The translations under genes and the position numbers were made by a program. From positions 372,001 to 436,000 of the forward strand of contig NZ_JAPCZF010000001.1 in NCBI RefSeq assembly GCF_025938095.1: DNA of 64,000 nt, in the 5' to 3' direction. The notes below the pieces were generated by a model that was not told where the DNA came from, ran no database searches, and saw nothing but the letters and a program-made list of their open reading frames with translations. Source of the stretch: Novosphingobium sp. JCM 18896 (GTDB taxonomy: Bacteria > Pseudomonadota > Alphaproteobacteria > Sphingomonadales > Sphingomonadaceae). Within the stretch, counting starts at the first letter, position 1. The number at the start of each line of letters is the position of its first letter. Of this stretch, positions 9,712-17,697 are shown in pieces.

Positions 9712-9842
9712 TTTTATTTGCATAAACATGCAAGAGCAGGCCTTCGATTTTTCGAATACGCGGCGGTCGAGCGGTTCGGATGCGCGCCGGGGGGATTTTT
9801 TCGCTGCGCGACCGGATGCGCCGCGTCTTTTTTGCGTTTCGC

Positions 9843-9870
9843 TGCATCCAAATGGGATAGGCTCAACGTA
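9843..9870 (+). promoter_or_regulatory. ECF-type promoter TGCATCC-N17-CGTA before sigma factor 1
   Basis: TGCATCC at 9843-9849 and CGTA at 9867-9870, separated by 17 bases. It is one of five identical-spacing copies in the window. Transcription should begin around 9877, so the sigma gene cannot use the ATG at 9869-9871, which lies inside the -10 element. Its position before an ECF sigma gene suggests autoregulation. Confidence 0.7.
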
Positions 9871-9959
9871 TGGCGATTGGGGTCATGCCGGATATGCGGC
9901 GGACAAGGCCTGGCCGGCTGTGGGATGCCGGTTCGGCGATGTGCGGATCTTGTATCGTG

Positions 9960-10481
9960 GTGTCAGGGATATCCGAGCTGGAACACTTGCTGCGTCACGT
10001 CGCTGCCGGCGACATGGCGGCTTTCCGCGCGGTGTACGATCATGCCGCCGGCCGTCTCCTGGCGATCACCATGGCCATTCTGCGCGATCGGGCGGGCGCC
10101 GAGGATGCCGTGCAGGAAGCCTTCCTGCGGATCTGGCGCAAGGCTGGCACCTATCAGGCGTCGCGCGGTGCGCCGCTCGCCTGGATGAGCGTGATCGCGC
10201 GCAACGCCGCGCTCGACCAGGCGCGAAGCCGGCGTGGGACGGAAGAGATCGAGGTTGCCGACGTGCCCGATCTGGCGGTGGCGCCGGTCGAGCCGCCCGA
10301 TGCCCGGCTGGGGCAATGTCTGGGGCGCCTGCCGGCGGATCAGGCGCGCTCGATCGTCGCGATGTACACGTACGGTCTCAGCCATGCGGAACTGGCCGAG
10401 CTTCTCGCCGTTCCTTTGGGCACGGCCAAGAGCTGGGTCCGACGCGGAACGCAAAGTCTGAAGGAATGCATGGAATCATGA
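9960..10481 (+). CDS. ECF RNA polymerase sigma factor (sigma 1, cupin anti-sigma partner)
   Basis: About 173 residues: a region 2 with AILRDRAGAEDAVQEAFLRIWRK, a linker, and a region 4 helix-turn-helix (SHAELAELLAVPLGTAKSWVRRG). It redirects RNA polymerase to alternative promoters. The frame opens at 9870, but that ATG overlaps the putative -10 element, so the start is downstream. GTG at 9960 or 9957 aligns with the N-terminus of the second ECF sigma here; ATG 9939, 9894 and 9885 remain possible. The stop overlaps the anti-sigma start as ATGA. It is closely similar to the sigma at 13779-14306, for example in the MY(T/S)YGLSH(A/S)EL segment. Confidence 0.9.
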   Translation: MSGISELEHLLRHVAAGDMAAFRAVYDHAAGRLLAITMAILRDRAGAEDAVQEAFLRIWRKAGTYQASRGAPLAWMSVIARNAALDQARSRRGTEEIEVADVPDLAVAPVEPPDARLGQCLGRLPADQARSIVAMYTYGLSHAELAELLAVPLGTAKSWVRRGTQSLKECMES

Positions 10482-10996
10482 GTCGCGACGAGCTGGCACT
10501 GGATTTCGTGATGGGCGCCCTGTCTCCGCTCGAGCGCGAGACGGTCGCGCGCGATCGTCTGTCCGACGCGGCGCTCGACCAGGCGATCCGCGAACTCGAG
10601 GCCGATCTAGCGCCGATGACCGGCCTTGCCGGAACCCTGGCGCCGCCCGACAGTCTGTTCGACCGGATCGGCCGCGCGATCGAGCGCGAGCGCGGGGCGG
10701 CGACCGACAAGATCTCGATGGCTTTCGAAGAGGGCGAATGGCGCACCGTCGCCCCGGGCATCGCCACGCGCGAGTTGTGGACATCCCGAACCTACCTGCT
10801 GCGTTGCGCGCCGGGCGCGGTGATCCGCGCGCATTTCCATACCGAGACCGAGAACCTCGTCGTCGTCTCGGGCGATCTGGTCATCGGCGAGCGCGTGTTC
10901 CGCACCGGTGACTGGCACAGCGCGCCGCCCGGGACCGATCACGAAGACATCCACACGGTCGACGGCTGTGTCCTGCTGATCCAGCACGTTGCCTGA
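10478..10996 (+). CDS. Cupin-type (ChrR-like) anti-sigma factor
   Basis: A 172-residue protein. The helical N-terminus (residues 1-70; LALDFVMGALSPLERE) matches the sigma-binding region of ChrR/RskA-like anti-sigmas. The C-terminal cupin (about 85-172) has AHFHTETENLVVVSGDL and a later TDHED, which can bind metal. The HxxxCxxC zinc motif known from ChrR of Rhodobacter is absent from the N-terminal half. The ATG at 10478 overlaps the sigma stop by four bases, which identifies it as the partner of that sigma. It probably senses an oxidant or metal through the cupin. Confidence 0.86.
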   Translation: MSRDELALDFVMGALSPLERETVARDRLSDAALDQAIRELEADLAPMTGLAGTLAPPDSLFDRIGRAIERERGAATDKISMAFEEGEWRTVAPGIATRELWTSRTYLLRCAPGAVIRAHFHTETENLVVVSGDLVIGERVFRTGDWHSAPPGTDHEDIHTVDGCVLLIQHVA

Positions 10997-11031
10997 ATTC
11001 CGGGCGTCGGCCGGAAAATATCCGATGCGTC

Positions 11032-11059
11032 TGCATCCGCGCGCGAACGCGGCCTCGTA
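11032..11059 (+). promoter_or_regulatory. ECF-type promoter TGCATCC-N17-CGTA before the fasciclin gene
   Basis: TGCATCC at 11032-11038 and CGTA at 11056-11059, with a 17-base spacer, 82 bp before the fasciclin ATG. It is identical in both elements and spacing to the copy before sigma 1. It would drive the fasciclin, cytochrome b and molybdopterin oxidoreductase genes. Confidence 0.7.
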
Positions 11060-11141
11060 ATACAGTCATCGAACAGATTGCCGCTGGGATCGAGGATCCA
11101 CGCAGCGGAGCCGGTTCGAACTGGTATTCGAGGAGATTCCG

Positions 11142-11723
11142 ATGAGAAAGATCAATCCCGTCGTCAGCGCGGCGGCGCTGGCCTTCGTGGCCATGACTGC
11201 GACGGCGGCTTTCGTTCCGGCCTCGGCCGCGGGCATGATGTCCGGTAATCCCATGGTGGGCGGCGCGCCGATGTTCGCCTCCAAGAACATCATCGAGAAC
11301 GCGGTCAATTCGAAGGATCACACCACGCTGGTGGCTGCGGTCAAGGCCGCGGGCCTGGTCGGTACGCTGTCGGGCACGGGACCGTTCACCGTATTCGCGC
11401 CGGTCAACGCCGCCTTCGCCAAGCTGCCCGCGGGTGCCGTCGCCAATCTGCTCAAGCCCGAGAACAAGGCGCAACTGACCGGCGTGCTCACCTATCACGT
11501 CGTGCCGGGCAAGCTGTCCGCGGCGGATCTGCGCCAGCGGGTGATAGCCGGTCGCGGCCGGGCCATGCTGCGCACCGCGCAGGGTGAGAACCTGACCGTG
11601 ACCCAGGCCGGCCGCCGCCTGGTGATCACCGATGTCCGGGGCGGGCGGGCGATGATCTCCATCGCCGACGTCAACCAGAGCAACGGCGTGATCCACGTCG
11701 TCGACAGCGTCCTGATGCCCTGA
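11142..11723 (+). CDS. Secreted fasciclin (FAS1) domain protein
   Basis: A 193-residue exported protein: a signal peptide of about 30 residues (…VPASAAG), then a single FAS1 domain. This shows the H1 box (GPFTVFAPVNAAFAKLP), the conserved YHVVPGKL and the H2-like NGVIHVVDSVLMP end. FAS1 domains mediate adhesion or ligand binding, and in Proteobacteria are often stress-induced. The ATG at 11142 has a clear GAGGAG ribosome-binding site. It lies downstream of the ECF-type promoter at 11032 and upstream of the cytochrome b/Mo-oxidoreductase pair, so it is probably in the ECF regulon. Confidence 0.93.
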   Translation: MRKINPVVSAAALAFVAMTATAAFVPASAAGMMSGNPMVGGAPMFASKNIIENAVNSKDHTTLVAAVKAAGLVGTLSGTGPFTVFAPVNAAFAKLPAGAVANLLKPENKAQLTGVLTYHVVPGKLSAADLRQRVIAGRGRAMLRTAQGENLTVTQAGRRLVITDVRGGRAMISIADVNQSNGVIHVVDSVLMP

Positions 11724-11787
11724 CCCCCGGGACGGCGGAGCACCTCCTGAGCCCCCGCAGCGCAGGTGCTCCGCCAAACCGATCGTC

Positions 11788-12369
11788 ATGACCATTCATC
11801 CCGGGCTCGTGCGACTGACGCATTGGATCAACGCCGCCGCCATGACCGTGATGGTCATGAGCGGCTGGGCGATTCACAATGCCGCGCCGATCGCGCCTTT
11901 CGCCTTTCCCGCCGCGATCACGCTCGGTGGCGGCCTGATCGGTGCGCTGCAATGGCACTTCGCGGCGATGTGGGTGCTGGTCGCGAATGGTGGGCTCTAC
12001 CTGGTTCACGGCATGGTGACCGGGCGCCTGCGTTGCAGGCTGTTTCCAGTCTCGTTGCAGGCGGTATTCGCCGATGGGCTGGCCGCCTTGCGCGGGCGTC
12101 TGCGCCACGACGATCTGGCTGCGTACAACGGCGTGCAGCGGCTGCTCTATGCCGGCGTCATCCTGCTCGGCCTGGCGGCCGTGGTCAGTGGGCTGGCGAT
12201 CTGGAAGCCGGTCCAGTTCGGTTGGCTGACCGCGCTGCTGGGCGATTTCGACAATGCCCGCATCGTCCATTTCATCGCCATGGCCGGCATCGTCGCCTTC
12301 GCCGCGATCCACGTGCCGATGGCCTTGCTGTTTCCGCGCAGCCTGCGCGCGATGATCTTCGGAAGATAG
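11788..12369 (+). CDS. Cytochrome b561-type membrane protein (cytochrome b/b6 family)
   Basis: A 193-residue protein with four predicted TM helices and haem-ligand-type histidines at helix starts (VRLTHWINAAAM, QWHFAAMW, VHFIAMAG, AIHVPMA). It most resembles di-haem cytochrome b subunits that pass quinol electrons to periplasmic enzymes. It is immediately followed by a molybdopterin oxidoreductase gene (2 bp gap), its likely electron partner, as in MsrQ/MsrP-like or YedZ/YedY-like pairs. It lies 64 bp after the fasciclin gene. Confidence 0.88.
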   Translation: MTIHPGLVRLTHWINAAAMTVMVMSGWAIHNAAPIAPFAFPAAITLGGGLIGALQWHFAAMWVLVANGGLYLVHGMVTGRLRCRLFPVSLQAVFADGLAALRGRLRHDDLAAYNGVQRLLYAGVILLGLAAVVSGLAIWKPVQFGWLTALLGDFDNARIVHFIAMAGIVAFAAIHVPMALLFPRSLRAMIFGR

Positions 12370-12371
12370 CC

Positions 12372-13136
12372 ATGGCCGATCCCGACAGCGCCTATATCCT
12401 GGCCGCAGTGGCGCGGCGCCTCGACCTTTCGACGCGCCGCCTGTTCCTCCGCCAGGCGCTGGGGCTCGGCACCCTGGGGCTGCTCAGCGGTTGCAAGGTG
12501 GTCGACGGGCTGGGCGCCGAGCAGGCGCTTTCGGGCATGAACGACTTCAACGATCGGGTACAGGCTTGGCTGTTCGATCCCATGCGGCGCGCGCGCGAAT
12601 ATCCCGAGAGCGCGATCACCCGGCCGTTTCCGTTCAACAGCTTCTATTCGCCGAACACGCCCGATCTCGCGCCCGAAATTGACCTGGCGGGCTGGGTGCT
12701 CAACGTCACGGGGCGGGTCGAGCGCAAGGCCGACTGGACCCTGCCGCGGCTCTACGACCTGCCGCGGTTCACCCAGATCACCCGGCATATCTGTATCGAG
12801 GGGTGGAGCGCGATCGGCAAGTGGACGGGCGTTCGCCTCTCGTATTTCCTGCAGCGGGTGGGGGCCGACATGCGCGCCCGCTATGTCACCTTCCGCTGCG
12901 ACGACGAATATGTGACCTCGATCGACATGGCCACGGCGCTGCATCCGCAGACGCAGCTATGTCTCTGGATGGACGACCAAATCCTGTCACGACGGCACGG
13001 CTTTCCGGTGAAATTGCGCGTGCCGACCAAGCTCGGCTTCAAGAACGCCAAGCATGTCGGGGAGATCGAGGTCGGCAACGACTATACCGGCGGATACTGG
13101 GAAACCTACGGCTACAACTGGCACAGCGGGCTCTGA
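12372..13136 (+). CDS. Molybdopterin-dependent oxidoreductase, sulfite-oxidase fold, exported
   Basis: A 254-residue protein. The N-terminus has a Tat-like TRRLFLRQ (Arg22-Arg23) followed by a hydrophobic stretch and a lipobox LLSGC (Cys41), suggesting a Tat-exported lipoprotein. The sulfite-oxidase/YedY-type domain follows, with Cys141 in HICIEGWSAIG as the expected molybdenum ligand, and ends in GYWETYGYNWHSGL. It could reduce oxidised methionine, like MsrP, or other S-/N-oxides in the periplasm. The substrate is not predictable. The cytochrome b upstream is its likely electron donor. Confidence 0.9.
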   Translation: MADPDSAYILAAVARRLDLSTRRLFLRQALGLGTLGLLSGCKVVDGLGAEQALSGMNDFNDRVQAWLFDPMRRAREYPESAITRPFPFNSFYSPNTPDLAPEIDLAGWVLNVTGRVERKADWTLPRLYDLPRFTQITRHICIEGWSAIGKWTGVRLSYFLQRVGADMRARYVTFRCDDEYVTSIDMATALHPQTQLCLWMDDQILSRRHGFPVKLRVPTKLGFKNAKHVGEIEVGNDYTGGYWETYGYNWHSGL

Positions 13137-13159
13137 CCTGACAGCTGGTAATGATGCCG

Positions 13160-13729
13160 CTATCGCGCCGCGTTCCGCGCGCCCGGCGCAAGGTACTCGG
13201 TGAACAGCAGGCAACCGCCGTGCGTCTCCATCCGCTGGTGCAGGCTGCCGGCCGGCACGCAGATGTAGTCGCCCGTCGCGAAGCTGCGTCCGCCGATGTC
13301 GAGATCACCGGCGACGACCAGGATGTGCTCGTCGCGATCGTCGGGCTGATCGTGGGCATCCTCGACCGCGCCGGGATTGCAACGGATCAGCACCGCCTCG
13401 TCCGACCACAATGGCTTGACCTCGATCAGCCGGGCGTGGGTCTGCCATGCGCCGTCGCCGCATTCCTGCACGTGCTTGCCCTCCAGCGCCGTCCTTTCGC
13501 GGCGCATGGCGTGTTCGACCCGCGACCAGTCGCGCGCTGGATGCCGCGCGATCGCCTCGTCGGGCTGGAGCCCGGCGAAAAGCTGCTCGGCGAAGTGGAT
13601 GTGCTCGTCGAGCTCGCGGTTGTAGAGGCGTTCGCGCGATACTTCGTCGCGCTCCCCGGGGGACAGCGCCCCCAGGACGTAGGCGGTGGCCCGATCTTCG
13701 ATCGACATGTCCAGAACTCGCGTTTTCAT
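13160..13729 (-). CDS. Cupin-type (ChrR-like) anti-sigma factor 2
   Basis: A 189-residue protein with a helical N-terminus (DRATAYVLGALSPGERDEVSRE) like the anti-sigma at 10478-10996, and a C-terminal cupin with DEHILVVAGDLDIGGRSFATGDY and SLHQRMETHGG. The first metal-binding His pair of the cupin is replaced by a DAHDQPDDRDEH segment, so metal ligands may differ from those of its paralogue. Met8 (13708) is an alternative start. It lies 49 bp downstream of the second ECF sigma on the same strand, so it is that sigma's presumed inhibitor, although the two genes do not overlap. Confidence 0.83.
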   Translation of the reverse strand: MKTRVLDMSIEDRATAYVLGALSPGERDEVSRERLYNRELDEHIHFAEQLFAGLQPDEAIARHPARDWSRVEHAMRRERTALEGKHVQECGDGAWQTHARLIEVKPLWSDEAVLIRCNPGAVEDAHDQPDDRDEHILVVAGDLDIGGRSFATGDYICVPAGSLHQRMETHGGCLLFTEYLAPGARNAAR

Positions 13730-13778
13730 ACAAGGGTATACGGATGTGCTGCGCCGATCGGACGCATCGCGCCCACGA

Positions 13779-14306
13779 TCAGCCTTCCATGCACAGCTTG
13801 AGCGACTGGGTGCCGCGGCGGATCCAGCTCTTCACCGTGCCGAGTGGCAGCGCCAAGGTCTCGGAAAGCTCCGAATGGCTCAGGCCGTAGCTGTACATCG
13901 TGACGATCGCGCGCGCCTGATCGCGCGGCAGCTCGTCGAGGCACTTGCCGAGCTTGGGATCGGGCGGTTCGACCGCCTCGGTCGCCAAGGTGGCGAGATG
14001 GCCTTCGTCGAGCTCCTCGACCGGCTGGCGGCGGCGGCCGAGATCGAGCGCGGCGTTGCGGGCGATGATGCCGATCCAGGTCTTGGCCGAGCCGAGCGCC
14101 GGATCGAACCGGGACGCCGTCCGCCACAGCTTGATGAAGGCCTCCTGCACCGCGTCCTCGGCTGCCTGGCTATCGCGCAGGATGCGCAGCGCGATCGCAT
14201 AGACCCAATCGGCCTCGGCTTCGTAGAGCCGGCGGAACGCCGCCTCTTCGCCGGAGGCCATCCCGATCAGGAGGGCCTCGGAGTTGCGTGTCTTCGTGAG
14301 TGTCAT
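13779..14306 (-). CDS. ECF RNA polymerase sigma factor (sigma 2)
   Basis: A 175-residue ECF sigma. Region 2 contains ALRILRDSQAAEDAVQEAFIKLWR and region 4 contains YGLSHSELSETLALPLGTVKSWIRRG. It is a clear paralogue of the sigma at 9960-10481. The ATG at 14306 lies about 38 nt after the start site predicted from the TGCATCC-N17-CGTA promoter at 14351-14378. The frame continues upstream, but those codons precede the promoter. It is followed by a cupin anti-sigma. Since both sigma genes carry the same promoter motif, they may activate each other. Confidence 0.92.
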   Translation of the reverse strand: MTLTKTRNSEALLIGMASGEEAAFRRLYEAEADWVYAIALRILRDSQAAEDAVQEAFIKLWRTASRFDPALGSAKTWIGIIARNAALDLGRRRQPVEELDEGHLATLATEAVEPPDPKLGKCLDELPRDQARAIVTMYSYGLSHSELSETLALPLGTVKSWIRRGTQSLKLCMEG

Positions 14307-14350
14307 GATCCCCGCTACGCATGAGAGCGCGCCTGGGCGCTCCCTCGCGA

Positions 14351-14378
14351 TACGGTCCGCGCGGGGCCATCGGATGCA
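14351..14378 (-). promoter_or_regulatory. ECF-type promoter TGCATCC-N17-CGTA before sigma factor 2
   Basis: On the minus strand, TGCATCC at 14378-14372 and CGTA at 14354-14351, with a 17-base spacer. It faces the sigma 2 gene, with a 5' leader of about 38 nt. The elements and spacing are identical to those of the promoters at 9843 and 11032. Confidence 0.7.
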
Positions 14379-14420
14379 GTCTCTGCGGCGAGCCGAGTGA
14401 AATAAAGTTCGGGTCCAAGC

Positions 14421-14448
14421 TGCATCTGCCGCGCGCCCGGTGCCGGTA
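14421..14448 (+). promoter_or_regulatory. Near-match ECF-type promoter before the DUF3034/haemoglobin operon
   Basis: TGCATCT at 14421-14427 and GGTA at 14445-14448 with a 17-base spacer. There is one mismatch in each element relative to TGCATCC-N17-CGTA. It points away from the sigma 2 promoter, 68 bp before the ATG of the DUF3034 gene. It is plausible as a weaker regulon member; the two mismatches leave real doubt. Confidence 0.42.
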
Positions 14449-14515
14449 ATTGCCCCTCGAAGGCCGCCGTGATCGTCACGACGGCCCCAGCCACGCCAGA
14501 GGGGTGAACGATCCG

Positions 14516-15523
14516 ATGCACTATCGAGCAAAGTTGAAATGGGGTGCCGGCCTGGCCACTGCCGTGGTCCTGGGCGCTACGCCGCTGTCCGCCGCCTGGG
14601 CGGCCGAAGCCGAAGACGTGGCCGCCGACGGCATGGCCGCCGAAGCGCCGGCCGAGACCGCGAGGCCGATGGAGCAGCCGCGGCGCGAACGCGGCCTGCT
14701 CTCGGGTGGTGGGCGCCTGCTGCTGACCGGCGGCGTCTCGACGATCGAGGGCGCGGGTGGCGGTGGCCTCACGCCCTGGGCGCTGATCGGCTCCTACGGC
14801 ACGCGCAACGAACTGGGCGTCACCGCCTTCGCCACCGGGGTCGACACGCAGGACTTCACCCTGGCCTCCTACGGCGGCGGCATCAGCATCAACAACCGCG
14901 TCGAGCTGACGATCGCGCGCCAGAACTTCAACTTGCGCGAAGTCGGCAATGCGCTGGCGCTGGGCAACCGCTTTACCATCAGCCAGACGATCCTCGGCGC
15001 CAAGGTGCGACTGTTCGGCGATGCCGTGCTCGAACAGGACAGCCTGCTGCCGCAGGTCTCGGCCGGCGTGCAGTACAAGATCAACGACGACAAGACCGTC
15101 GTCGGCGGTGCCCTCGGGCTCGATAGCAAGGGCGTCGACTTCTACCTCGCCGCGACCAAGATCATCCTGTCGAAGAGCCTGCTGCTCAACGCCACGGTGC
15201 GGATGACCAAGGCAAACCAGTACGGCATCCTCGGCTTCGGCGGGCTCGGCGGCAAGGACCAGGCCTACAAGCCGCAGTTCGAAGGCGCCTTCGGCTTCGT
15301 CGCGACGCGCAAGATTCTGATCGGCGGCGAGTTCCGCACCAAGTCCAACCGGCTCGAGGGCGCGCTCGGCGGCACCTCGTTCCGCGAGGAGAGCGCCTGG
15401 GACGCCTATGTCGCCTTTGCCGCCACGCGCAACGTCTCGCTGACCCTGGCCTATGCCCGGCTCGGCCAGATCGCGCTGCGCCGCCAGAACGGCGCCTATG
15501 CCTCGCTCCAGATCGGCTTCTGA
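14516..15523 (+). CDS. DUF3034 family outer-membrane/periplasmic protein
   Basis: A 335-residue exported protein with a signal peptide ending near Ala29-Ala30 (SAAWAAEA). A Pro/Ala-rich linker (to about residue 60) leads to a body of alternating short beta strands (GGGRLLLTGGVSTIEG, ISINNRVELTIARQNF) ending in YASLQIGF, consistent with a small outer-membrane barrel. It matches my recollection of the DUF3034 family, which has no assigned function. It is the first gene of a + strand run with an exported haemoglobin, cytochrome c, ALAS and a symporter. Confidence 0.8.
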   Translation: MHYRAKLKWGAGLATAVVLGATPLSAAWAAEAEDVAADGMAAEAPAETARPMEQPRRERGLLSGGGRLLLTGGVSTIEGAGGGGLTPWALIGSYGTRNELGVTAFATGVDTQDFTLASYGGGISINNRVELTIARQNFNLREVGNALALGNRFTISQTILGAKVRLFGDAVLEQDSLLPQVSAGVQYKINDDKTVVGGALGLDSKGVDFYLAATKIILSKSLLLNATVRMTKANQYGILGFGGLGGKDQAYKPQFEGAFGFVATRKILIGGEFRTKSNRLEGALGGTSFREESAWDAYVAFAATRNVSLTLAYARLGQIALRRQNGAYASLQIGF

Positions 15524-15553
15524 CGCCCGCAATTCCCACCGAAAGGAACAATC

Positions 15554-16039
15554 ATGCTCAAACGTGCCCTTCCGCTCGCGCTGCTTTGCGCGATCGCGCC
15601 CCAGATCGCTGCCGCCCAGGAGCCGGCGATCTCGGATCCCTCGATCAAGCCGCGCGCGCCGACCTTGCCTGTCATCACCGACGACACCAACCTGTTCGAG
15701 ACCTTCGGCGGCCGCGAGGGCCTGGTCGCGATCATGGATGACGTGATGCCGCGCTGGGTCGCCAACCCGCGCACCCGTCCGTTCTTCGAGAATGCCGATC
15801 AGACGCGGATCAAGGCGCTGCTGGTCGAACAGTTCTGCGTCGTGATGAAAGGGCCCTGCACCTATTCGGGGCGCAGCATGGCCGAGGCGCACAAGGGCAT
15901 GAACGTAAACGAAGGGGCCTTCTTCGCGCTCGTCGAAGAGCTGCAGCGCACGCTCAGTGCGAAGAAGGTGCCCTTTATCGCGCAGAACCGGCTGATCGCG
16001 GCGCTCGCGCCGATGCATCGCGACATCATCGATCGGTAA
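15554..16039 (+). CDS. Exported group 1 truncated haemoglobin
   Basis: A 161-residue protein: a signal peptide (about 1-21, IAAAQEP) followed by a 2/2 globin domain of about 115 residues. It opens with [20 protein letters not shown], has the [23 protein letters not shown] segment, and the proximal (F8) His in AEAHKGMNV. Truncated haemoglobins bind O2 or NO and can detoxify NO or peroxides. A Sec signal on a globin is unusual and implies a periplasmic role. It is followed after 5 bp by a cytochrome c and then by ALAS. Confidence 0.9.
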   Translation: MLKRALPLALLCAIAPQIAAAQEPAISDPSIKPRAPTLPVITDDTNLFETFGGREGLVAIMDDVMPRWVANPRTRPFFENADQTRIKALLVEQFCVVMKGPCTYSGRSMAEAHKGMNVNEGAFFALVEELQRTLSAKKVPFIAQNRLIAALAPMHRDIIDR

Positions 16040-16044
16040 GCGCC

Positions 16045-16443
16045 ATGAAGAGGTCCTCCGTCTCGGCCGCCTTGGCCGCCGCGCTCGTTGTCGTAACTGT
16101 TGCCCCGTTGGCGGGCGCCGGCGTGCAAGCACAAACCCCACCGGCCGGGGCGGAGGGCGCCAGGCTCTATCAGGCGCGATGTGGCGGCTGCCACTCGATC
16201 GCCGCCAACAAGGTAGGCCCGGCGCACAAGGGGGTCTTCGGCCGCAAGGCCGGGGCCGCCCCCGGATACAATTACTCGCCGGCGCTCAAGGGGGCCAACG
16301 TCACCTGGGACGCCGCCTCGCTCGACCGCTGGCTCCAGGGCCCGCAGCGGATGGTGTCGGGCACGCGCATGTTCCTGTCGGTCGCCAATCCGGCCGAACG
16401 CGCGGCGATCATCGCCTATCTGAAGGCGGAATCGGGCAAGTGA
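16045..16443 (+). CDS. Class I cytochrome c
   Basis: A 132-residue periplasmic c-type cytochrome with a signal peptide of about 30 residues. The haem-attachment motif CGGCH is in the [18 protein letters not shown] context, and the Met axial ligand is in GTRMFLSV. It is a single-haem electron carrier like mitochondrial-type c550. It lies 5 bp after the exported haemoglobin, and its stop overlaps the GTG start of the ALAS gene (GTGA), so the three are translationally coupled. It may reduce the haemoglobin or link it to the respiratory chain. Confidence 0.94.
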   Translation: MKRSSVSAALAAALVVVTVAPLAGAGVQAQTPPAGAEGARLYQARCGGCHSIAANKVGPAHKGVFGRKAGAAPGYNYSPALKGANVTWDAASLDRWLQGPQRMVSGTRMFLSVANPAERAAIIAYLKAESGK

Positions 16444-17663
16444 TCTCCTATAGCCGCCTGTTCGATCAGGCGATCGAGCGCCTGCACGCCGAAGGCCGCT
16501 ATCGGGTCTTCATCGACATCCTCCGCAACAAGGGCGCGTTCCCCAACGCGCGGTGCTTTGCCGGGCACAACGGGCCCAAGCCGATCACGGTCTGGTGCTC
16601 GAACGACTACCTCGCGATGGGCCAGCACCCCAAGGTCATCGCCGCGATGGAAGAGGCGCTGCACAACGTCGGCGCGGGCTCGGGCGGTACGCGCAACATC
16701 GGCGGCAACACGCATTACCACATCGAGCTCGAGCACGAGCTGGCCGACCTTCACGGCAAGGACGGCGCGCTGCTGTTCACCTCGGGCTACGTCTCGAACG
16801 ACGCGACGCTCTCGACGCTGGCCAAAATCCTGCCGGGCTGCGTGATCTTCTCGGACGAGCTCAACCACGCCTCGATGATCGCGGGCATCCGCAATTCGGG
16901 CTGCGACAAGCAGGTCTGGCGGCACAACGACGTCGAGCACCTCGAGGAACTGCTCGCCGCGGCCGATCCCTCGGTGCCCAAGCTGATCGCCTTCGAGAGC
17001 GTCTATTCGATGGACGGCGACGTCGCCCCGATCCACGCGATCTGCGACCTGGCCGACAAGTACAACGCGCTGACCTACATCGACGAGGTCCATGCCGTGG
17101 GCATGTACGGGCCCCGCGGCGGCGGCATCACCGACCGCGACGAGGCCGCGCACCGCATCACCATCATCGAGGGTACGCTCGGCAAGGCTTTCGGCGTGAT
17201 GGGCGGCTATATCGCCGCCGACAGCAAGATCATCGACGTGATCCGCTCCTATGCGCCGGGCTTCATCTTCACGACCTCGCTGTCGCCGGTGCTGGTCGCG
17301 GGCGTGCTCGCCTCGGTCAAGCACCTCAAGGCCTCGTCGGTCGAGCGCGACGGCCAGCAGGCCGCTGCCGCCAGCCTCAAGACGATGTTCGCCGAGGCGG
17401 GCCTGCCGGTCATGCCCTCGACCACGCACATCGTGCCCTTGATGGTCGGCGATCCGGTCAAGGCCAAGAAGATCAGCGACATCCTGCTCGCCGAATACGG
17501 CGTCTACGTCCAGCCGATCAACTTCCCGACCGTGCCGCGCGGCACCGAGCGGCTGCGCTTCACCCCCGGCCCCAGCCACTCCGAAGAGATGATGCGCGAG
17601 CTCACCGCCGCCCTCGTCGAGATATGGGAACGCCTCGACATGGAATTGCTCGAAGCCGCCTGA
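16440..17663 (+). CDS. hemA: 5-aminolevulinate synthase
   Basis: A 407-residue PLP enzyme that condenses glycine and succinyl-CoA to 5-aminolevulinate, the first step of the C4 haem pathway of Alphaproteobacteria. The length fits the family. The PLP Lys249 is in [14 protein letters not shown], and the substrate/PLP motifs [24 protein letters not shown] and [10 protein letters not shown] are intact. GTG at 16440 overlaps the cytochrome c stop. Location in an operon with two haem proteins suggests a dedicated or additional haem supply. Whether this is the only hemA of the genome cannot be seen. Confidence 0.96.
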   Translation: MISYSRLFDQAIERLHAEGRYRVFIDILRNKGAFPNARCFAGHNGPKPITVWCSNDYLAMGQHPKVIAAMEEALHNVGAGSGGTRNIGGNTHYHIELEHELADLHGKDGALLFTSGYVSNDATLSTLAKILPGCVIFSDELNHASMIAGIRNSGCDKQVWRHNDVEHLEELLAAADPSVPKLIAFESVYSMDGDVAPIHAICDLADKYNALTYIDEVHAVGMYGPRGGGITDRDEAAHRITIIEGTLGKAFGVMGGYIAADSKIIDVIRSYAPGFIFTTSLSPVLVAGVLASVKHLKASSVERDGQQAAAASLKTMFAEAGLPVMPSTTHIVPLMVGDPVKAKKISDILLAEYGVYVQPINFPTVPRGTERLRFTPGPSHSEEMMRELTAALVEIWERLDMELLEAA

Positions 17664-17697
17664 ACGGCCGGCCTCGACCACCCGAAGGATGAAAGAC

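Noticed and set aside
12942..12948. TGCATCC inside the molybdopterin oxidoreductase gene (another at 53590 in the desaturase)
   Set aside because: No CGTA 17 bases downstream and the position is within coding sequence; counted as chance matches.
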